64,000 nucleotides of DNA from Apoderus coryli (lineage: Eukaryota; Arthropoda; Insecta; Coleoptera; Attelabidae). The notes under the pieces were generated by a model that searched no databases, was not told the DNA's origin, and worked only from the letters and a program-made list of their open reading frames with translations. Position 1 is the first letter of the stretch, and each line of letters opens with the position of its first letter. The position numbers and the translations under genes are program-made. Below, in pieces: positions 1-11,309 of this stretch. The stretch is from positions 22,198,134 to 22,262,133 of the forward strand of contig OU452203.1 of NCBI GenBank assembly GCA_911728435.2, in the 5' to 3' direction.

Positions 1-1543
1 CTGTAAAAAGTCACAATGATAAGAAAACCCGACATTTTTTTTACAGAATTCTGCAAAAAATGTTAAAATAATTAGTCATAATTCTGTAAAAGGCTCGGAA
101 TTTTTTATGAACCGGACTTTTTTTGTAAAATTTTTCAAATTCAATTCAAACTAGAAATTTTTCAAATTCAATTTTCAAAACCAGAATTCAAAAATTCAGA
201 ATCTGTAAAAATCTCGGAATTTTTTATCATTCTGACTTTTTTGCAGAAAAAAAAACTATAAAAATTAGAAAATTGAAGGTCTGATTAATAGCTGAAATTT
301 ATTGACAATTTTTTAGATAACTCTGGAAGGTTTTAATTTGTCCGTATACATCAGGACAAAACATAATAACACAATAAATATCAGCCAACGTTTCGGTTAA
401 TAAGTTTAAACTTCTTCGTGTCAATTTCTACATGAAGTTGATTAATTATTTAGTTACGGAAACTCTCAACAACTTTTGTTAAAATATAAAATTGATTTAT
501 CTAGTTACTTAAATAATAAAAACAAATTTGCCCATCATTTTGGAAAATACTATAGTTTTGAAAACATATTAAGTACAATGCCGGACTGGTACACTTTGAT
601 CAGGTGAGATTTTGGAACGCTTTTGAAGTAAATATATTTTTAATAAAGCAAGGAATAATAAGTGACCAATAAAATAATTAAAACAACAACGCATAACATA
701 AATGGAACATAGTAAATACATATGTAATTTAATTTTAATTTTGTAGTTTATTTAACGACTTTCATATCTTGATTCTTTTAATTTTTTGTTTATTTTTAAA
801 CATAACTTGAAGATTTCCTCAACAACTTTATTTAATTTACGTTAGATACTATATTTGAAATTGTTTTTGAAAAAAATATACTTAACCAAAAATTTTTTAT
901 ATATCGTTATAAAAAAATTAGAAATAATAAACCGATTTTGAAACAAATAATAAATAAAATTAATTTGATTTAATATACCAATAAAAACAGTTTAGAAATA
1001 CAAAATAACGTTTTGTTAGACAGTTACATCACCAGGCAAAAAACTAACATCAACTCACCGTTGCAAACTTGCACTTTAATTTAGTTTCACTCAAGTAAAA
1101 TAGTTAGTTAGGTAATATCGACAATTAAATTTAAATGATCCGTTCGTATAAGTAGTTGACACTGGTTATCATCAAGAACTAACTAAATGTGTCCTCAAAA
1201 AATCCACTATAAACAGCCTCGTCCTAACTCTTTATGTTCAAAGATTGTTTTTTGTATGTTTAGTAGATATTAACGGTACCTTTTATTGTTATTTTATGAC
1301 TTGACTTATGTGTAATGTTTTCCTCATAAAATCCATCCGTGAAATTAGTTTTGTTGTAGTATAACGGTTGTTCAATAATGGTTGTTACATACTTCAATGA
1401 TTAGTTTCGAGGACGAATCGGTTTATACAATACAATTCTTTAAAGTCAAAATAAATTACGTTAGATTAATTTAGCGTTATTTTAAAAATATTTTCCTTAC
1501 ACTTAGATTGTTCGTAATGAGGGACAAATAATTAAGACATTTT
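1..1543. other. AT-rich non-coding stretch
   Basis: No gene is recognisable. The first 280 bases are built from variants of a short phrase (CTGTAAAAA, CGGAATTTTTTAT, CAAATTCAA), so they look like an old degenerate repeat. A hammerhead-like hairpin lies at 383-420 on the minus strand and is listed separately. Confidence 0.6.
383..420 (-). other. hammerhead-like hairpin plus GAAAC motif (relic)
   Basis: On the minus strand a GAAGAAG box is followed by an imperfect AAGTTTAAACTT hairpin, then CCGAAACGTTGGC. The order (purine-rich box, hairpin, CGAAAC) is that of a hammerhead core, but the CUGANGA box reads CACGAAGA, so an active ribozyme is unlikely. It resembles the hairpins at 17.7, 30.5, 32.0, 49.5 and 56.2 kb and may be a retroelement remnant. 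Confidence 0.3.
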
Positions 1544-1556
1544 TAGCTCTCCATAT
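1544..1556 (+). repeat. left 13-bp inverted repeat of the composite element
   Basis: TAGCTCTCCATAT here is the exact reverse complement of 4739-4751. Just inside, 1549-1583 forms a further imperfect palindrome (TCTCCATAT ... ATATGGAGA). No convincing target duplication is visible outside the pair. Confidence 0.5.
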
Positions 1557-1678
1557 CATATATGTAATATATGTATATATGGAGACTATTAGTTTCATGA
1601 AAAAAAAAATTTTTTTAATTTCACCGGAAATACTTGTTTTTGGTCATTTTATACATAAATAAGTAGTTTAAAAAAAAT

Positions 1679-1705
1679 GTCTGTCTGTCTGTCTGTCTGT
1701 CTGTA

Positions 1706-1736
<31 letters not shown>

Positions 1737-1737
1737 A
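1679..1737 (+). repeat. (CTGT)n microsatellite
   Basis: A tetranucleotide CTGT run with one interruption (CTGTATGT) directly precedes the first A block of the composite repeat. The later A blocks lack it. Open frames across it encode only RQTD repeats and are not a gene. Confidence 0.95.
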
Positions 1738-3078
1738 TCCACGAAAACGCAAAAACCGCTTAACAGATTTTAACCAAATTTGGTACAAAAATACTATTGG
1801 ACATGGCAAGGAACTGATTAGATTTTGGGAAACATTGAGCGTAGGCAAAGGGTTTAAAAGAGGGTTCAAAAATTAAAAAAATTCATAGTTCTTAAACTTA
1901 TCCGACATACTGCATAATTTTTTACGCATTTAATTGAATATAACCTAAAATATTGAACATAAAATATTAGACCACATTGGCGTTCGAAAATAGTGTAAAA
2001 TGGGGTAAAAAAGTTTAAAAAAAAACGTATTTCTTAAAAATAGCAGAAATATTAACTAGTTATTTATAGTTTTGATAGAATATAACCTATAAAATGTGTC
2101 ATGAATAACTTACTTTCATAGGCGTTCGTAAATAGTGGAAAAGGGGTCAAAACATAAAAAATATATATTTCCTAAACTTATTCGAAATATGGAATAATTT
2201 TTCATAGTTGTGATACAATATAAGCTAAAAAATATTCCATAAAAGAATTGGTTCACACAGGCGTTCGAAAATAATTTAAAAAAAGGGTCAAAAACGAAAA
2301 AAAAAAACGTTTCCCAAATATACCAGAAAAATTGGCTAATTATATATAGCTTTGATATAAGATAACCTAAAAAATGCAGCATAAAATTTTTATTCACATA
2401 GGCATTCGTAAATAGTAGAAAAAGGGGTAAAATAAAAAAAAATTAAAATGTAAAAAATTTTATATTTAACTAGATGAATTGGTGTTAAAAATACACGACA
2501 AAAATTAATGTACCATAGGCGTCCGTAAAAATTCTATAAAAGGGTCAGAAAAAATTTGTATCCGTGATAACTCAAAAACCACTTAACGGATTTTAACCAC
2601 ATTTGGTACGAAAATACTACAGGATAATTATAGGTGGTGATTAACATTGAGCGTAGGCAACGGGTTTAAAAGAGGTTTCAAAAATTTAAAAAATCATAGT
2701 TCTTAAACTTATCCGAAATATTGAATAATTTTTTATAGTTGTGATAGAATATAACCTAAAAAATGTTACATAAAAGAATTAGTTCACACAGGCGTTCGAA
2801 AATAGTGTTAAAAAAGGGTCAAAAACAAAAAAATGTTTCCCAAATATACCAGAAAAATTGGCTAATTATAGCTTTGATATAAGATAACCTAAAAAATGCA
2901 GCATAAAATTTGTATTTACATAGGCGTTCGTAAATAGTAGAAAAAGGGGTAAAATAAAAAAAATTAAAATGTAAAAAATTTTATATTTAACTAGATGAAT
3001 TGGTGTTAAAAATACACGACAAAAATTAATGTACCATAGGCGTCCGTAAAAATTCTATAAAAGGGTCAGAAAAAATTT
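1736..3078 (+). repeat. higher-order repeat unit 1 (about 1.34 kb)
   Basis: It runs from one A block to the second-next A block and is made of an 823-bp half (A-B'-C-D-E-F) and a 520-bp half (A-B-E-F). The following 1.33 kb repeats the same two halves in the same order with only scattered substitutions and small indels. Confidence 0.75.
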
Positions 3079-4411
3079 GTATCCGTGATAACTCAAAAAC
3101 CACTTAACGGATTTTAACCACATTTGGTACGAAAATACTACAGGATAATTATAGGTGGTGATTAACATTGAGCGTAGGCAAAGGGTTTAAAAGAGGGTTC
3201 AAAAATTAAAAAAATTCATAGTTCTTAAACTTATCCGAAATACTGCATAATTTTTTACGCATTTAATTGAATATAACCTAAAATATTGAACATAAAATAT
3301 TAGACCACATTGGCGTTCGAAAATAGTGTAAAATGGGGTAAAAAAGATTTAAAAAAAAACGTATTTCTTAAAAATAGCAGAATAATTAACTAGTTATTTA
3401 TAGTTTTGATAGAATATAAGCTATAAAATGTGTCATGAATAACTTACTTTCATAAGCGTTCGTAAATAGTGGAAAAGGGGTCAAAACATAAAAAATATAT
3501 ATTTCCTAAACTTATTCGAAATATGGAATAATTTTTTATACAATATAAGCTAAAAAATATTCCATAAAAGAATTGGTTCACACAGGCGTTCGAACATAGT
3601 TTAAAAAAAGGGTCAAAAACGAAAAAAAAAAATGTTTCTCCAATATACCAAAAAAATTGGCTAATTATATGTAGCTTTGATATAAGATAACCTAAAAAAT
3701 GCAGCATAAAATTTTAATTTACATAGGCGTTCGTAAATAGTAGAAAAAGGGGTAAAATAAAAAAAAATAAAATGTAAAAATTTTTATATTTAACTAGATG
3801 AATTGGTGTTAAAAATACACGACAAAAATTAATGTACCATAGGCGTCCGTGAAAATTCTATAAAAGGGTCAGAAAAAATTTGTATCCGTGATAACTCAAA
3901 AACCACTTAACGGATTTTAAGCACATTTGGTACGAAAATACCACAGGATATTTATAGGTGGTGATTAACATTAAGCGTAGGCAAGAGGTTTAAAAGAGGG
4001 TTCAAAAATTTAAAAAAACATAGTTCTTAAACTTTTCCGAAATATTGAATAATTTTTTATAGTTGTGATAGAATATAACCTAAAAAATGTTACATAAAAG
4101 AATTAGGTCACACAGGCGTTAGAAAATAGTGTTAAAAAAGGGTCAAAAACGAAAAAAAAATGTTTCTCAAATATACCAGAAAAATTGGCTAATTATATAT
4201 AGCTTTGATATAAGATAACCTAAAAAATGCAGCATAAAATTTGTATTTACATAGGCGTACGTAATTAGTAGAAAAAGGGGTAAAATAAAAAAAAATTAAA
4301 ATGTAAAAAATTTTATATTTAACTAGTTGAATTGGTGTTAAAAATACACGACAAAAATTAATGTTCCATAGGCGTCCGTGAAAATTCTATAAAAGGGTCA
4401 GGAAAAAATTG
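3079..4411 (+). repeat. higher-order repeat unit 2 (about 1.33 kb)
   Basis: Second copy of the 1736-3078 unit, with halves of about 803 and 530 bp. Small deletions, for example near 3537, and substitutions such as GCGTTAGA at 4126 separate it from unit 1. A partial third unit (A truncated into E) follows up to about 4500. Confidence 0.75.
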
Positions 4412-4738
4412 TATCCGTGATAACTCAAAAACCACTTAACGGATAACCTACAACATGCAGCATAACAATTTTGTTTACATAGGCGTTCGTAAATAGTAGA
4501 AAAGGGGGCAAAATAAATTTTATAATAAAACCAAAAAAAAATCAATTATTTTGCGTACAAGAATTTGGCCTAGATCTGAAATATAAAATATCTGCGTATA
4601 AATAGTGCCTCCAAAGAGAAGAAAAAGGCACAAAACCCGATACTTAAAAAAAAATAGCTGATGTCTAAAACAAAACAAAAATTTATTAAATTTAGATAAA
4701 TGACAAAAAGGTCATAAAATTATTACTTTTACACTTAA

Positions 4739-4751
4739 ATATGGAGAGCTA
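4739..4751 (-). repeat. right 13-bp inverted repeat of the composite element
   Basis: ATATGGAGAGCTA pairs exactly with 1544-1556. A 13-bp match in AT-rich DNA could be chance, but its placement just outside the tandem array on both sides supports a terminal role. Confidence 0.5.
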
Positions 4752-5064
4752 TTCGTGCCTCGAGGGCAACAGTTTATTTATTTGCCTGTTAAGATTTTTA
4801 AAATTTAGACTTAATTGTTTTTTATTTATTGGCTATTTAAAAATATTTTTGAATGTGAAATAAATTAATTCTATTATGTTAGATAAAAACATTTTTATAA
4901 TCTGTTTGATGGTGTTATATTTTCGTCAATATTTAATTTATTGTTAATTTTCTTAAATATCTTTTAATTCAGTTAGAAAGGTTTTTTTATTTTAAATTAA
5001 TATAGATTCCAACTAAAAATATAATTAATTTGGTTTTCTTTCTATAATATTTTGACTATTTTTT
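4752..5064. other. AT-rich spacer
   Basis: No gene or repeat boundary is recognisable. It separates the composite repeat from the first LINE relic. Confidence 0.5.
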
Positions 5065-5076
5065 TTTTCTAAACAA

Positions 5077-5510
5077 ATGAACAAAAATATATATTCATCC
5101 TATACCACAGACGTGAATGGAGCTTGTGAAGCTTTTTATAGCAAGGTGTTTAATGTTTTCGAAACTTGCATACCAAAAAAAGTTAACAGAAAGCGTAGAT
5201 TTCCTGTTTATTACAATCAGGATATTATTAGTAATATTTATCGTAAGGAGAAAGCTTATAGGGATTTTAAATTGTATAGAGGTGCTTATTATCGCGATAG
5301 GTATGACAGGCTGAGGCGAATCATTACAAATCAAATAGATGCTACTTAAACGGAATATATACAGGAATGTGAGGCCTTAGTTATGTCTGACTCCAAAAAT
5401 GTTTGGTCTTTTATTCATAGTAGACTCAATATATCCAGGATGCCGGGAGTGATGAGGGACTCTGATGGGATAACCTATTCTGGGCCGCATTTAGTGGATA
5501 TTTTGAAAGT
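5077..5510 (+). pseudogene. LINE 1 inter-domain linker fragment
   Basis: It encodes the basic region that precedes the reverse transcriptase in LINEs (FPVYYNQDIISNIYRKEKAY, resembling the usual P-x-W-x-S-x-x-L-x-x-x-x-x-K-E-K-A pattern). A TAA at 5347-5349 interrupts it. The same frame continues with KNVWSFIHSRLN until about 5497, where a 1-nt shift moves the frame into the reverse transcriptase (FESVYA is readable after the shift). Translation is therefore broken, and the start shown is only the first ATG in the remnant. Confidence 0.7.
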
Positions 5511-5543
5511 GTTTATGCACGCTCATCGCCTACTGTTCCAGAC

Positions 5544-6575
5544 TTGCACATGCCACACTCGAATAGTATGGAAGTTTCGGTTTTGGATAGCGACGACATA
5601 ATCGGCGCTTGCAGGAAGTTAAAGAACAAGTTCACGGCTGGCACTGATAATATTCCGAGCTTTCTGGTAAAGGATTGTGTGTCTGCATTTTTGAGCCCTC
5701 TGTTGTACATTTATAATTTGATTTTATCCACCAACATATTTCCTTCATTGTGCAAATCTGCTAGGATTATTCCTGTATTTAAAAAGGGCGATACATCATT
5801 AATTGACAATTTTGCCAAAATTTTCGAGATTGCCTTGCACAATAAACTGAATCCGCAAGTAAAAATTTTATTGTCTCCATATCAGCACGGTTTTAGTGGA
5901 GGACGTTCTTGTCTAACTAACTTGTCCTCCTTTTCACATAGCATATGTGAGGCCCTGGATGATCGATCTCAGGTAGATGTTGTATATACGGATTTCCGTA
6001 AGGCATTTGACCGCATTGACCATTATATACTCTTGAACCATTTAGATAGGATTGGTTTTTCCAATGGGCTTGTTAAGCTGTTTGATTCTTACCTTGTTGA
6101 TCGCATGCAGTTTGTTGAGTGTGAAGGTTATAAGTCCAGAAAGTTTGCTTCAACATCACGTGTGCCACAGGGATCAAACCTTGCCCCACTATTGTTTAAC
6201 ATATTTATTAATGATCTTGTTGAAATTATAGAATGTCCCAAATTGGCTTATGCTGATGATCTAAAGATATTTTGTAGGATTGACTCCATAGAGGACTGCG
6301 TGGTACTCCAAAACGCACTGCGAGTTGTCGACAACTGGTGCAATCGAAATAAGCTCTATTTGAACATTTCTAAATGTAACGTTGTTAGCTTTCACAGAGT
6401 GAAAACCCCAGTAATTTGGAATTACACTATTGGAGCTGTATCCATTGAAAGACTTTCGCAGGTTCGAGACTTGGGTGTATTGTTTGATGAAGCTTTAACC
6501 TTTGTTCCCCACTATGAGCACTTGTCCGCATCTGCATCCCGTATGTTGGGGTTTGTGATCAGAAACACTAAATAG
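5544..6575 (+). pseudogene. LINE 1 reverse transcriptase fragment
   Basis: Over 343 codons this carries ordered reverse transcriptase motifs: FKKGD near 5785, HGFSGGRSC near 5885, the catalytic-Asp motif YTDFRKAFD near 5985, VPQGSNLAPLLFNIFINDL near 6160-6215, and the catalytic YADD at 6249-6260. The segment normally reading NYRPI-x-LLS just after FKKGD is missing (LIDN runs straight into FAKIFE), an in-frame deletion of roughly ten residues in the finger region. A TAG at 6573-6575 separates it from the C-terminal domain in the same frame. Catalytic aspartates remain, but the protein is not expected to work. Confidence 0.8.
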
Positions 6576-7020
6576 TTTAGAAATATTTCAACCATTAAAT
6601 TATTATATTTTTCATTTGTGCGGTCTAGACTTGAGTATTGTTCTATCGTGTGGAATCCCTTGTATCAGTGCCATGCACGTGCATTAGAGTCTGTGCAAAG
6701 GCGATTCGTAAAGTATTTATATTTTAGGGAGTTTGGAGTATATCCAGCGAGGGGTGCAGATCACGATGTCCTGCTTTCAATATTTGACATTAGATCTTTG
6801 TGGATGCGGCGAATGGTCTCTTCCGTCAGGTTTTTGTATAATTTATTGCATAATAAAATCGATTGTGCGTTTCTTCTTGGCTGTCTTTGGTTTCGTATTC
6901 CTAGAACTGAGTCCAGGTCTGATAACACCTTTTATCTCAGCATGGCTAGATCCAATGTTTTGCTGCAGAGCCCTGTATATTTTATCTGCTCCGTTTTTAA
7001 TGACTATTGTGCGGGGTCGC
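6576..7020 (+). pseudogene. LINE 1 C-terminal domain fragment
   Basis: It continues in the frame of the reverse transcriptase beyond the TAG. RSRLEYCSIVWNPLYQCHA and LESVQRRFVKYLYF are the conserved thumb-to-C-terminal motif of this LINE group. The end decays into hydrophobic sequence at the ATT tail. Confidence 0.75.
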
Positions 7021-7051
7021 AATTAATACTATTATTATTATTATTTTTTGA

Positions 7052-9040
7052 ATACGCCACTATATGCTCTCTAAATGTTATAAAAAAAACTATTATGAAA
7101 AACTGTAAACTAAGTCAAATGAGTTATTTTGCAGACAATTTCATTAACAAATGCGTCTTTATTTTATAAAATAATACCTACTTAACAAATTCAGCCTTAA
7201 AACTCACTTAATATAAATGAATTTATTTTTATTAACAAATTTTAACACATCAAGGTTGTTAATGATTACTACGAGTACTAAAAATCACAAGGCTATCTGC
7301 AATTATATTATAAAATAAAAATTATTCTCTTACAATCATTATTATTCTATTATAATTTTCGTACAACACCCGTATATCACTTTATGACAATGTGTTGGAA
7401 GAAGACAGAAATAGAGAATATATAAATGCACCCGCGTAGAATGTGGAAGTACAGATCCCTGCTTAGAATGCGTGTTAAGTTTCAAGAGACAGAACCTAGA
7501 TGGCGCCTAAAAATTTCATCAAGTGAATCAATATAATTGTTATTATATAACTGATAACTATTTGCTGTTTCAAACAATTCGACAGTTTTATTTGTTAATA
7601 ATATATTTATTAATAATAATTGTACAAAACAGTAGTTGATTATGATGTAGGTATACGTATAGTATAAAAAAATCACGATATACTATGTATAGGTATCTGT
7701 TATGTAATTATGATTAACTTATTTTTGTTTTATAATTGATTTGTATTATAAATAGGTAATAACACCTTTCGATATTAGTTTATTTATGTAAATGAATTTA
7801 TTTATAAAAGATATATATATACAATTCTTACACGTGCTTAATAAAAGTTATCTAAGAAAAATAACAGTTCTTAATTAATAATTTTAAAATAATTAGTTTT
7901 AAAACATATTGTTTATAATAATTATACAAAAAATAGTTAAAAAATTAAATCATGATAATGTATATTATAATATGCTGCTTAGAATAATGTAATTTAGGCG
8001 AGATCTGTTATTTACAAATTATAATTTATTCAAAACATCGATATTGAACTTGAATTTTAAATAAATATTTATAGTAAGTATATAAGATCTGTAACATGGG
8101 CTTTAGATGTGTTACTGTAAATAATTATGTGTTAACTAAAAATTAGTTCAGATTTTGATTTCAAATTTAATAACTTGATTCAAATCCATCAGTATCTATT
8201 ATGATGGGGGGTAATATAAATAATGAACTCTTTCAGATCTAGATGAGGCCTTTCGTTATTTTTTTTTATTATTTTTTGTTATAAATTTACTATTTTTAAT
8301 TTTTTTTTGAATATTAATAAAAATGTTGTTATTTTTTCGTTGCAAATGATAATATATTTTGTTTATTTTCTCAATTTAAAAATGATGACTAATGATCGTT
8401 GCTTTAATGATGTTTTTTTTAAAGAAATTATGCATGAAAACAAAATACGTAGGTATTGTAGATTTTTATCAGATTTAGGTAAAGTAATTTGTTTTTATGA
8501 TTTAGAATTTTGAACAAATTATAACTTCCTAGTTGCTGCAATTTATTGATTCACAGCTTACCTCTTGATTTTCATTTTTAATTGTTAAAATTGTAATAAA
8601 CATTGATTTATAATTTGTAATATAAATTAAATAATATTTTTATATAATTTTTTTAAGAGAAAAATTAAATTAAAATTATATATCAGATCTATGTATGCGG
8701 TGACGAAATTTTCCTCCCATAAAGGGCCATAGAAACATTATTTATTACATAAATAAATGCTTAAAATCATTTTTGTATTTAAAATATTATAGGAATTCTC
8801 TGTCTGAGAGTTTTTAATATATTTTTCTTTGAAGTTATGCTAATGTGCAAGTAAATAGACACGTTCCTTTATAAACTCTTTTAATCTTTTAATTCTTACA
8901 ATTTTTGACCGAACATGTTTGAAGAGATAACTGTGATCGAGCTTAAATGTATATATACCGGTTTTATTACTCAAAATATAGGAATATATGTCGGGATGCG
9001 GTTTAAGAAAGAGGCTTCATAATAAATAATTGAACTGTTT
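7052..9040. other. AT-rich non-coding stretch
   Basis: Only homopolymer runs and AT-rich sequence are visible. A slightly less AT-rich patch at about 7390-7510 contains no recognisable gene. Short open frames here are low-complexity and are not supported. Confidence 0.5.
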
Positions 9041-9055
9041 TTTATTTTTGCCTCC

Positions 9056-9754
9056 TACTTCTCTGATCGACAACACTATGTCGAATACAATGGTCATAAA
9101 TCGGAAACTTTCACACCCACCAGCGGAGCGCCTCAGGACAGCTGTTTGGCACCATTAATATTTTCCATTTTCATTAATGACATACCCCAGGAACTTACAA
9201 GCAACCATTTGATGTTTGCAGACGATCTGAAGTTGTATCGTGTTATTCGAGACACTTCGGATTGCGTATTGTTGCAGCGCGACTTATCTAAGCTTGAAGA
9301 TTGGTGTAACTATAATAAATTGCCTTTAAATATTAATAAATGTAAGTTTGTCATATTTTCGAAATCGCAAACTGTTGTCAGGGATCTTGGAGTTTGCGTC
9401 GACACTGAATTGTCATTTAATTATCATATTCAAAGTATTACCCGAGATGCACTACGCATGCTTGGCTTTTTGTTTCGTGTTACCAAAGATTTTAGTGATA
9501 TTGAATGTGTAACCAATTTGTATTGTGCTCTGGTAAGATCTAAGCTTCAGTACGCATCTATAATATGGTCTCCCATTTACCAATCTCATGCAGGACACAT
9601 TGAATACATGCAGCGCAAATTCCTTAAATATAAATTGACGGTAGATTCCCATGTAGAGGATTCGATCATAGAGCACTGCTCGATCGCTTTCAAATGGTTT
9701 CGCTGGCTGCTCGCAGAGTGTATGCCGGACAACTCTTTCTGTTTAAGATTATAA
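9056..9754 (+). pseudogene. LINE 2 reverse transcriptase C-terminal half
   Basis: The frame is open from about 9056. The conserved PQGS motif reads APQDS (Gly to Asp), a damaging change next to the active site. FADD is at 9215-9226, followed by LKLYRVIRDTSDC, WCNYNKLPLNINKC and RDLGVCVDTELSFNYHI. The segment normally between KC and RDLGV is shortened, since VIFSKSQTV runs directly into VRDLGV. After about 9640 the correct reading moves to another frame. Confidence 0.8.
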
Positions 9755-10035
9755 ATAGCTTGGTGGACTGTTCAAATCGACTCCGATTGTTAAATTTTAA
9801 CATACCGCGCCCCTCTGCGAGGAGTAGCAGACTATTTCACGTTCCTGTTTTTCGTACTAATTATAAATCCAAAGCACCACTACTTCGAGCATGCCAAACA
9901 TGTAACATAGAAGGATTTGGTCAAGAAATTAACTATTTCAATGACCCTGTAAGATCTTTCTGCGGTCAATTGTCTCGGTTCCTGCAAAATCTGGCCATTT
10001 ATGTGCGTATTTTGTTTTGTAGGATTATAAATTAG
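9670..10035 (+). pseudogene. LINE 2 C-terminal domain
   Basis: This is the continuation in a shifted frame. RFQMVSLAARRVYAGQLF corresponds to RFGFRPLAERRIIASQIF of the relic at 19.8 kb, followed by VPVFRTNYKSKAPLLRAC. The terminal residues are hydrophobic and degenerate. An AATAAAG just upstream of the ATT tail could be a polyadenylation signal. Confidence 0.7.
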
Positions 10036-10128
10036 TTTATTATTATAGTAGCTTATTTATTTAGTTATATTGTCTTGTACTTGGGTCTGTAACCTGTTAG
10101 ATAATAAAGAATATTATTATTATTTTAT

Positions 10129-10960
10129 TTTTAGGAATGTAAATTCAACAATTACAAAATTTGTCTTTATAACTATTGTTAAAAGTTAGAATAATTAAAT
10201 AAAATTGTTGTAATTGTTTAAGTTACAACCCCAAAATTAAAGTAAAATAATTAATGGTTAAAATAAAACAATAACATTGATATTTATTCAAATAAAACAG
10301 TAATAAATGTTTTTAATTATCATTTTATTACATTTGAGAAATAATTGCATATATTAGTATAACACTATTGCTTACCTATATACTAAATGACAGTTACTCT
10401 TACTTTTGTTATACATATTAGAAAAATATGGATACATAAAAAATGAAAAAAGAAAGTTAACAAACGTGACTACAATATATATATTTTGTCAAATTCCAAA
10501 AGTATCGATAACTGTAAAATATACACAATATAAGGAAAAATCTAACGGATTTAACTCTGGTGACTTTGCATCCTCGTAACTCCCATCTTCGGCCGATGTA
10601 TCTACCATAGCAAATGTTTGTTTTTGTTTTATATATATTTTTATGGACTTAAAAATAAGAAACCACTGAATCCTAACTAATAAGTAAATTTAAAGTTGCT
10701 GAAATGCTGTCAATAAAAAAGCTTAACTCGCAAATTGTAAACACCATGGGTGGAATTTAAAATGTTATCATACAGCTTATGCTATAGAATCTAACTGAAG
10801 AAATTGCCAGATACTTAACGTTCCAAGATAATGGAAAAGTTAGGAATGCTTCAATCATCATCAACAATCCATAAACGAAGTGGATACATCTTTAAATCTT
10901 TCTCGATAAGTCAGATAAATTAAATCTTTGTCGTTTTTGTTGGCAAACTATTAGGTAACA
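10129..10960. other. AT-rich non-coding stretch
   Basis: No gene or repeat is recognised. A small patch of mixed composition at 10,535-10,620 is unassigned. Confidence 0.45.
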
Positions 10961-10967
10961 TTAAAGT

Positions 10968-11309
10968 TTGTCAGGTTACAACCTTAGACGTTCCGGTTTT
11001 GATAGACCCCGGACATTCAGAGTGGTGTTTTCTGATGAGCTTCAACATGAATATGATGATCTCCAATATATGAATTGGCTAAGACAGCACATTCAGGATG
11101 ACAACTTGCATCAAACTTATAGGGAGCGTAGAGGTGGGGTCAGGCGAATGATTTCGATCGAGAAGAGCAATCGGTTTATTCGTTGTTTGGCCGAGACAAA
11201 GACTGTCTGGAATATATTGAGTGAATATACAGGTAGACAGGAGAAACAGCGGCGGAACTTGACAATATCTCAGAATGATAAAATAACAATATTCCCACTG
11301 AGGTTGCAT
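10968..11309 (+). pseudogene. LINE 3 linker fragment
   Basis: YRERRGGVRRMISIEKSNRF and TKTVWNILSEYTGRQEK are the typical LINE linker between endonuclease and reverse transcriptase (a basic segment, then K-x-x-W-x-I). The frame changes near 11,300, where EAFQRH in this frame and the FSTVIQARLSSHF track in the next overlap. No authentic start is present because the element is 5'-truncated. Confidence 0.65.

Larger units (their letters stand above)
1544..4751. repeat. composite higher-order tandem repeat with inverted ends
   Basis: The interval consists of diverged subunits of about 110-145 bp. Each contains a core like GGCGTTCGTAAATAGT followed by AAAAGGGGTCAAAA; 17 such cores are visible, starting near 1981, 2123, 2262, 2403, 2520, 2793, 2925, 3041, 3314, 3457, 3587, 3728, 3844, 4127, 4256, 4373 and 4484. 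They are separated by a longer A block (near 1736, 2559, 3079, 3882 and 4412) carrying ACTTAACGGATTTTAACC and ATTGAGCGTAGGCAA. With subunit types named B to F, the order is A-B'-C-D-E-F, A-B-E-F, the same pair again, then a truncated A-E. The outer limits carry a 13-bp inverted repeat. It is likely a non-autonomous DNA element that expanded internally. No transposase is seen. Confidence 0.7.
5065..7051 (+). mobile_element. LINE relic 1 (CR1/L2-like), 5'-truncated
   Basis: This non-LTR retrotransposon has lost its endonuclease and keeps the linker, reverse transcriptase and C-terminal domain. The 3' end is a short run of ATT repeats at about 7025-7050, a tail type common in CR1-group elements. 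The coding track is split by one frameshift and two in-frame stops. Signature strings (YTDFRKAFDRIDH, VPQGS, YADDLKIF, LYLNISKCN) mark it as a LINE; placement in the CR1/L2/Daphne group is from recall and uncertain. It shares the DC-x-LQ and WC-x-x-N-K/R-L spacing with the relics at 9.0 and 19.0 kb. Confidence 0.85.
9041..10128 (+). mobile_element. LINE relic 2 (same group as relic 1), 5'-truncated
   Basis: It begins abruptly within the reverse transcriptase palm (SDRQHYVEYNGHKSETF) and ends after AATAAAG in an ATT run at about 10,112-10,128. Its similarity to relic 4 at 19 kb (WC-x-x-N-x-LPLN-x-NKCK, SFNYHI, NYKSKAPLLRAC versus NYESNAPLFPAC) shows the same LINE group. It has been broken by a frameshift at about 9640-9690. 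Confidence 0.85.

Noticed and set aside
1621..1869. Minus-strand open frame with RQTD repeats
   Set aside because: It is a translation of the CTGT microsatellite and flanking repeat; there is no gene evidence.
2116..3707. Two similar minus-strand open frames rich in Phe, 93 and 85 codons
   Set aside because: They are similar only because they fall on the two copies of the higher-order repeat; the composition is low-complexity AT-rich sequence.
1736..4500. CRISPR-like array
   Set aside because: The repeated units are over 100 bp, diverged and contiguous without unique spacers; this is a eukaryotic tandem repeat.
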